DNA of 14,143 nt, from positions 1 through 14,143 of the forward strand of contig JALZUL010000094.1 in NCBI GenBank assembly GCA_023301665.1. The letters are read 5' to 3'. The notes under the pieces are model-generated. The model was not told the origin of the DNA. It saw only the letters and a list, made by a program, of their open reading frames with translations, and made no database searches. Of the stretch, positions 13,182 to 14,143 are shown piece by piece. The stretch comes from Ascidiaceihabitans sp. Its GTDB lineage: Bacteria; Pseudomonadota; Alphaproteobacteria; Rhodobacterales; Rhodobacteraceae. Made by a program: the position numbers and the translations under genes. How positions within the stretch are numbered: the first letter of the stretch is position 1; each line of letters opens with the position of its first letter.

Positions 13182-14069
13182 ATGTCACGGCTGACAGCAA
13201 AAGATTTTGACCCTAAGCTTTTAGAGCTTTACGATTTTTACGCCCACGGGATGATCACCAAGCGCCAGTTTTTAGAAGGTGCTACGAAATTCGCTGTAGC
13301 AGGTATGACCGCTTCCACGATTTTGGGCTTGATGGCTCCGAACTATGCCTTGGCTGAACAGGTGTCCTTCAACGATCCAGACATCGAACCTGAATACATC
13401 ACGTACCCCTCCCCCAATGGCCATGGCGAAGTACGCGGTTATATGGTCCGCCCCGCCGGCACCCAAGGCAAATTGCCTGCCGTTGTCGTTGTTCACGAAA
13501 ATCGCGGCCTGAACCCATACATAGAAGATGTTGCACGTCGCCTCGCAAAAGCAGGTTTTATGGCCTTGGCCCCCGATGGCTTAACATCAGTAGGTGGTTA
13601 CCCCGGAAACGACACCGAAGGGCGCGCTTTGCAAAAAACCGTTGATAGCAGCAAACTGATGAATGACTTCTTTGCAGCTGTTGAATTCCTTATGGCGCAT
13701 GATGGCTCTACAGGGAATGTGGGCATCACGGGCTTTTGTTATGGCGGCGGGGTCTCAAATGCAGCTGCGGTTGCCTATCCGGAACTAAAAGCAGCCGTTC
13801 CCTATTACGGTCGCCAAGCTGCGGCAAAAGATGTGCCCTCAATAAAAGCCCCTCTACTTTTGCATTACGGGGAACTCGACACCCGAGTGAATGCCGGCTG
13901 GCCCGATTACGAGGCTGCATTAAAGGCAAATGGCACCGATTACGAAGCTTATATTTACGAAGGCGCTAACCACGGTTTTCACAACGACAGCACCCCACGT
14001 TATGACGAAAAAATGGCAAACCTATCTTGGGATCGCACAATAGCGCACTTTAAGAAGCATCTGGTTTAA
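13182..14069 (+). CDS. Dienelactone hydrolase-family protein with Tat-like export signal
   Basis: 295 residues from ATG 13182, with GGAG eight bases upstream. In-frame ATGs at 13164 and 13122 are less well supported. It is an alpha/beta hydrolase of the dienelactone hydrolase type: a nucleophile elbow with Cys186 (GFCYGG), Asp233 (GELDTRV) and His264 (GANHGFH) complete the Cys-Asp-His triad, and Glu106 (HENRG) matches the family's regulating Glu. Residues 27-58 look like a twin-arginine-type signal, KRQFLEG followed by a hydrophobic stretch and ALA/EQ cleavage, but with Lys-Arg in place of Arg-Arg. About 26 residues precede the motif, as in related YghX-type proteins. The likely role is hydrolysis of a lactone or ester in the periplasm; the substrate is unknown. 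It is divergent from the DUF3179 gene. Confidence 0.92.
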   Translation: MSRLTAKDFDPKLLELYDFYAHGMITKRQFLEGATKFAVAGMTASTILGLMAPNYALAEQVSFNDPDIEPEYITYPSPNGHGEVRGYMVRPAGTQGKLPAVVVVHENRGLNPYIEDVARRLAKAGFMALAPDGLTSVGGYPGNDTEGRALQKTVDSSKLMNDFFAAVEFLMAHDGSTGNVGITGFCYGGGVSNAAAVAYPELKAAVPYYGRQAAAKDVPSIKAPLLLHYGELDTRVNAGWPDYEAALKANGTDYEAYIYEGANHGFHNDSTPRYDEKMANLSWDRTIAHFKKHLV

Positions 14070-14085
14070 CTTAACGATCTTTACG

Positions 14086-14109
14086 ACCCTCACCCAATTC
14101 GGTGGGGGT
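14086..14109 (+). terminator. Hairpin after the dienelactone hydrolase-like gene
   Basis: ACCCTCACC (14086-14094) pairs with GGTGGGGGT (14101-14109) with one T-G wobble and a 6-base loop, 16 bases past the stop. No U-tract follows, so the terminator call is tentative. The last 34 bases of the window hold nothing I can identify. Confidence 0.4.
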
Positions 14110-14143
14110 TACGACCTGCTCGCTCGCGCTGCCAGAACAGCCC

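Noticed and set aside
1..14143. Mobile element, phage, toxin-antitoxin, defence or CRISPR system
   Set aside because: No transposase, integrase, repeat-spacer pattern, terminal inverted repeats or small toxin-antitoxin pair is visible; all sizeable real genes are metabolic, transport or regulatory.

Overview
The window looks like a chromosomal segment from a marine alphaproteobacterium of the Rhodobacterales (roseobacter) type. This rests on intermediate base composition, a nasT-nasS nitrate sensor pair, a TRAP transporter next to sugar-acid genes, and the style of the protein sequences; no rRNA or marker gene fixes the taxon. Gene order is compact. I see no tRNA, rRNA, CRISPR array, insertion sequence or phage gene.

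Layout. (1) 1-1268, minus strand: nasT (ANTAR-domain antiterminator) followed by the 5' part of nasS (nitrate-binding sensor, cut by the window edge), coupled by an ATGA overlap. This is the front of a nitrate assimilation locus that continues to the left. (2) 1538-7308: a divergent sugar-acid (uronate-like) catabolic island. On the minus strand lie a FadR-type GntR regulator and a short-chain dehydrogenase. On the plus strand lie a complete TRAP transporter (dctP, dctQ, dctM) and a 2-keto-3-deoxygluconate (KDG) kinase. The simplest reading is import of a uronate or unsaturated-uronate-derived acid, reduction by the SDR to KDG, and phosphorylation by KdgK to KDPG. The KDPG aldolase is not in the window. 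A bidirectional terminator at 7339-7377 closes the island. (3) 7490-10358, minus strand: a GMC flavoprotein oxidoreductase and an enolase-superfamily dehydratase-like gene, 13 nt apart and so probably one operon, divergent from a LysR regulator (10516-11391). They could form a second sugar or sugar-acid oxidation/dehydration route whose keto-deoxy product might feed KdgK; this is inference. (4) 11475-14069: two divergently transcribed, apparently exported proteins, a DUF3179 protein (minus) and a dienelactone-hydrolase-family protein with a Tat-like signal (plus). A 9-bp inverted repeat lies in the shared upstream region.

The most specific new observation is a 12-bp motif, TACCATAC(C/T)AGT, placed before dctP and, in the matching orientation, before the SDR gene. 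Its TACCAGT part recurs in a palindrome over the likely gntR promoter. This is a plausible operator for the local GntR protein. Otherwise the window is fairly ordinary accessory metabolism, and I found no clearly new system. The enolase-superfamily gene (Gly where a metal-binding Asp is expected) and the SDR (VTGG in place of NNAG) are the two enzymes most worth biochemical follow-up.
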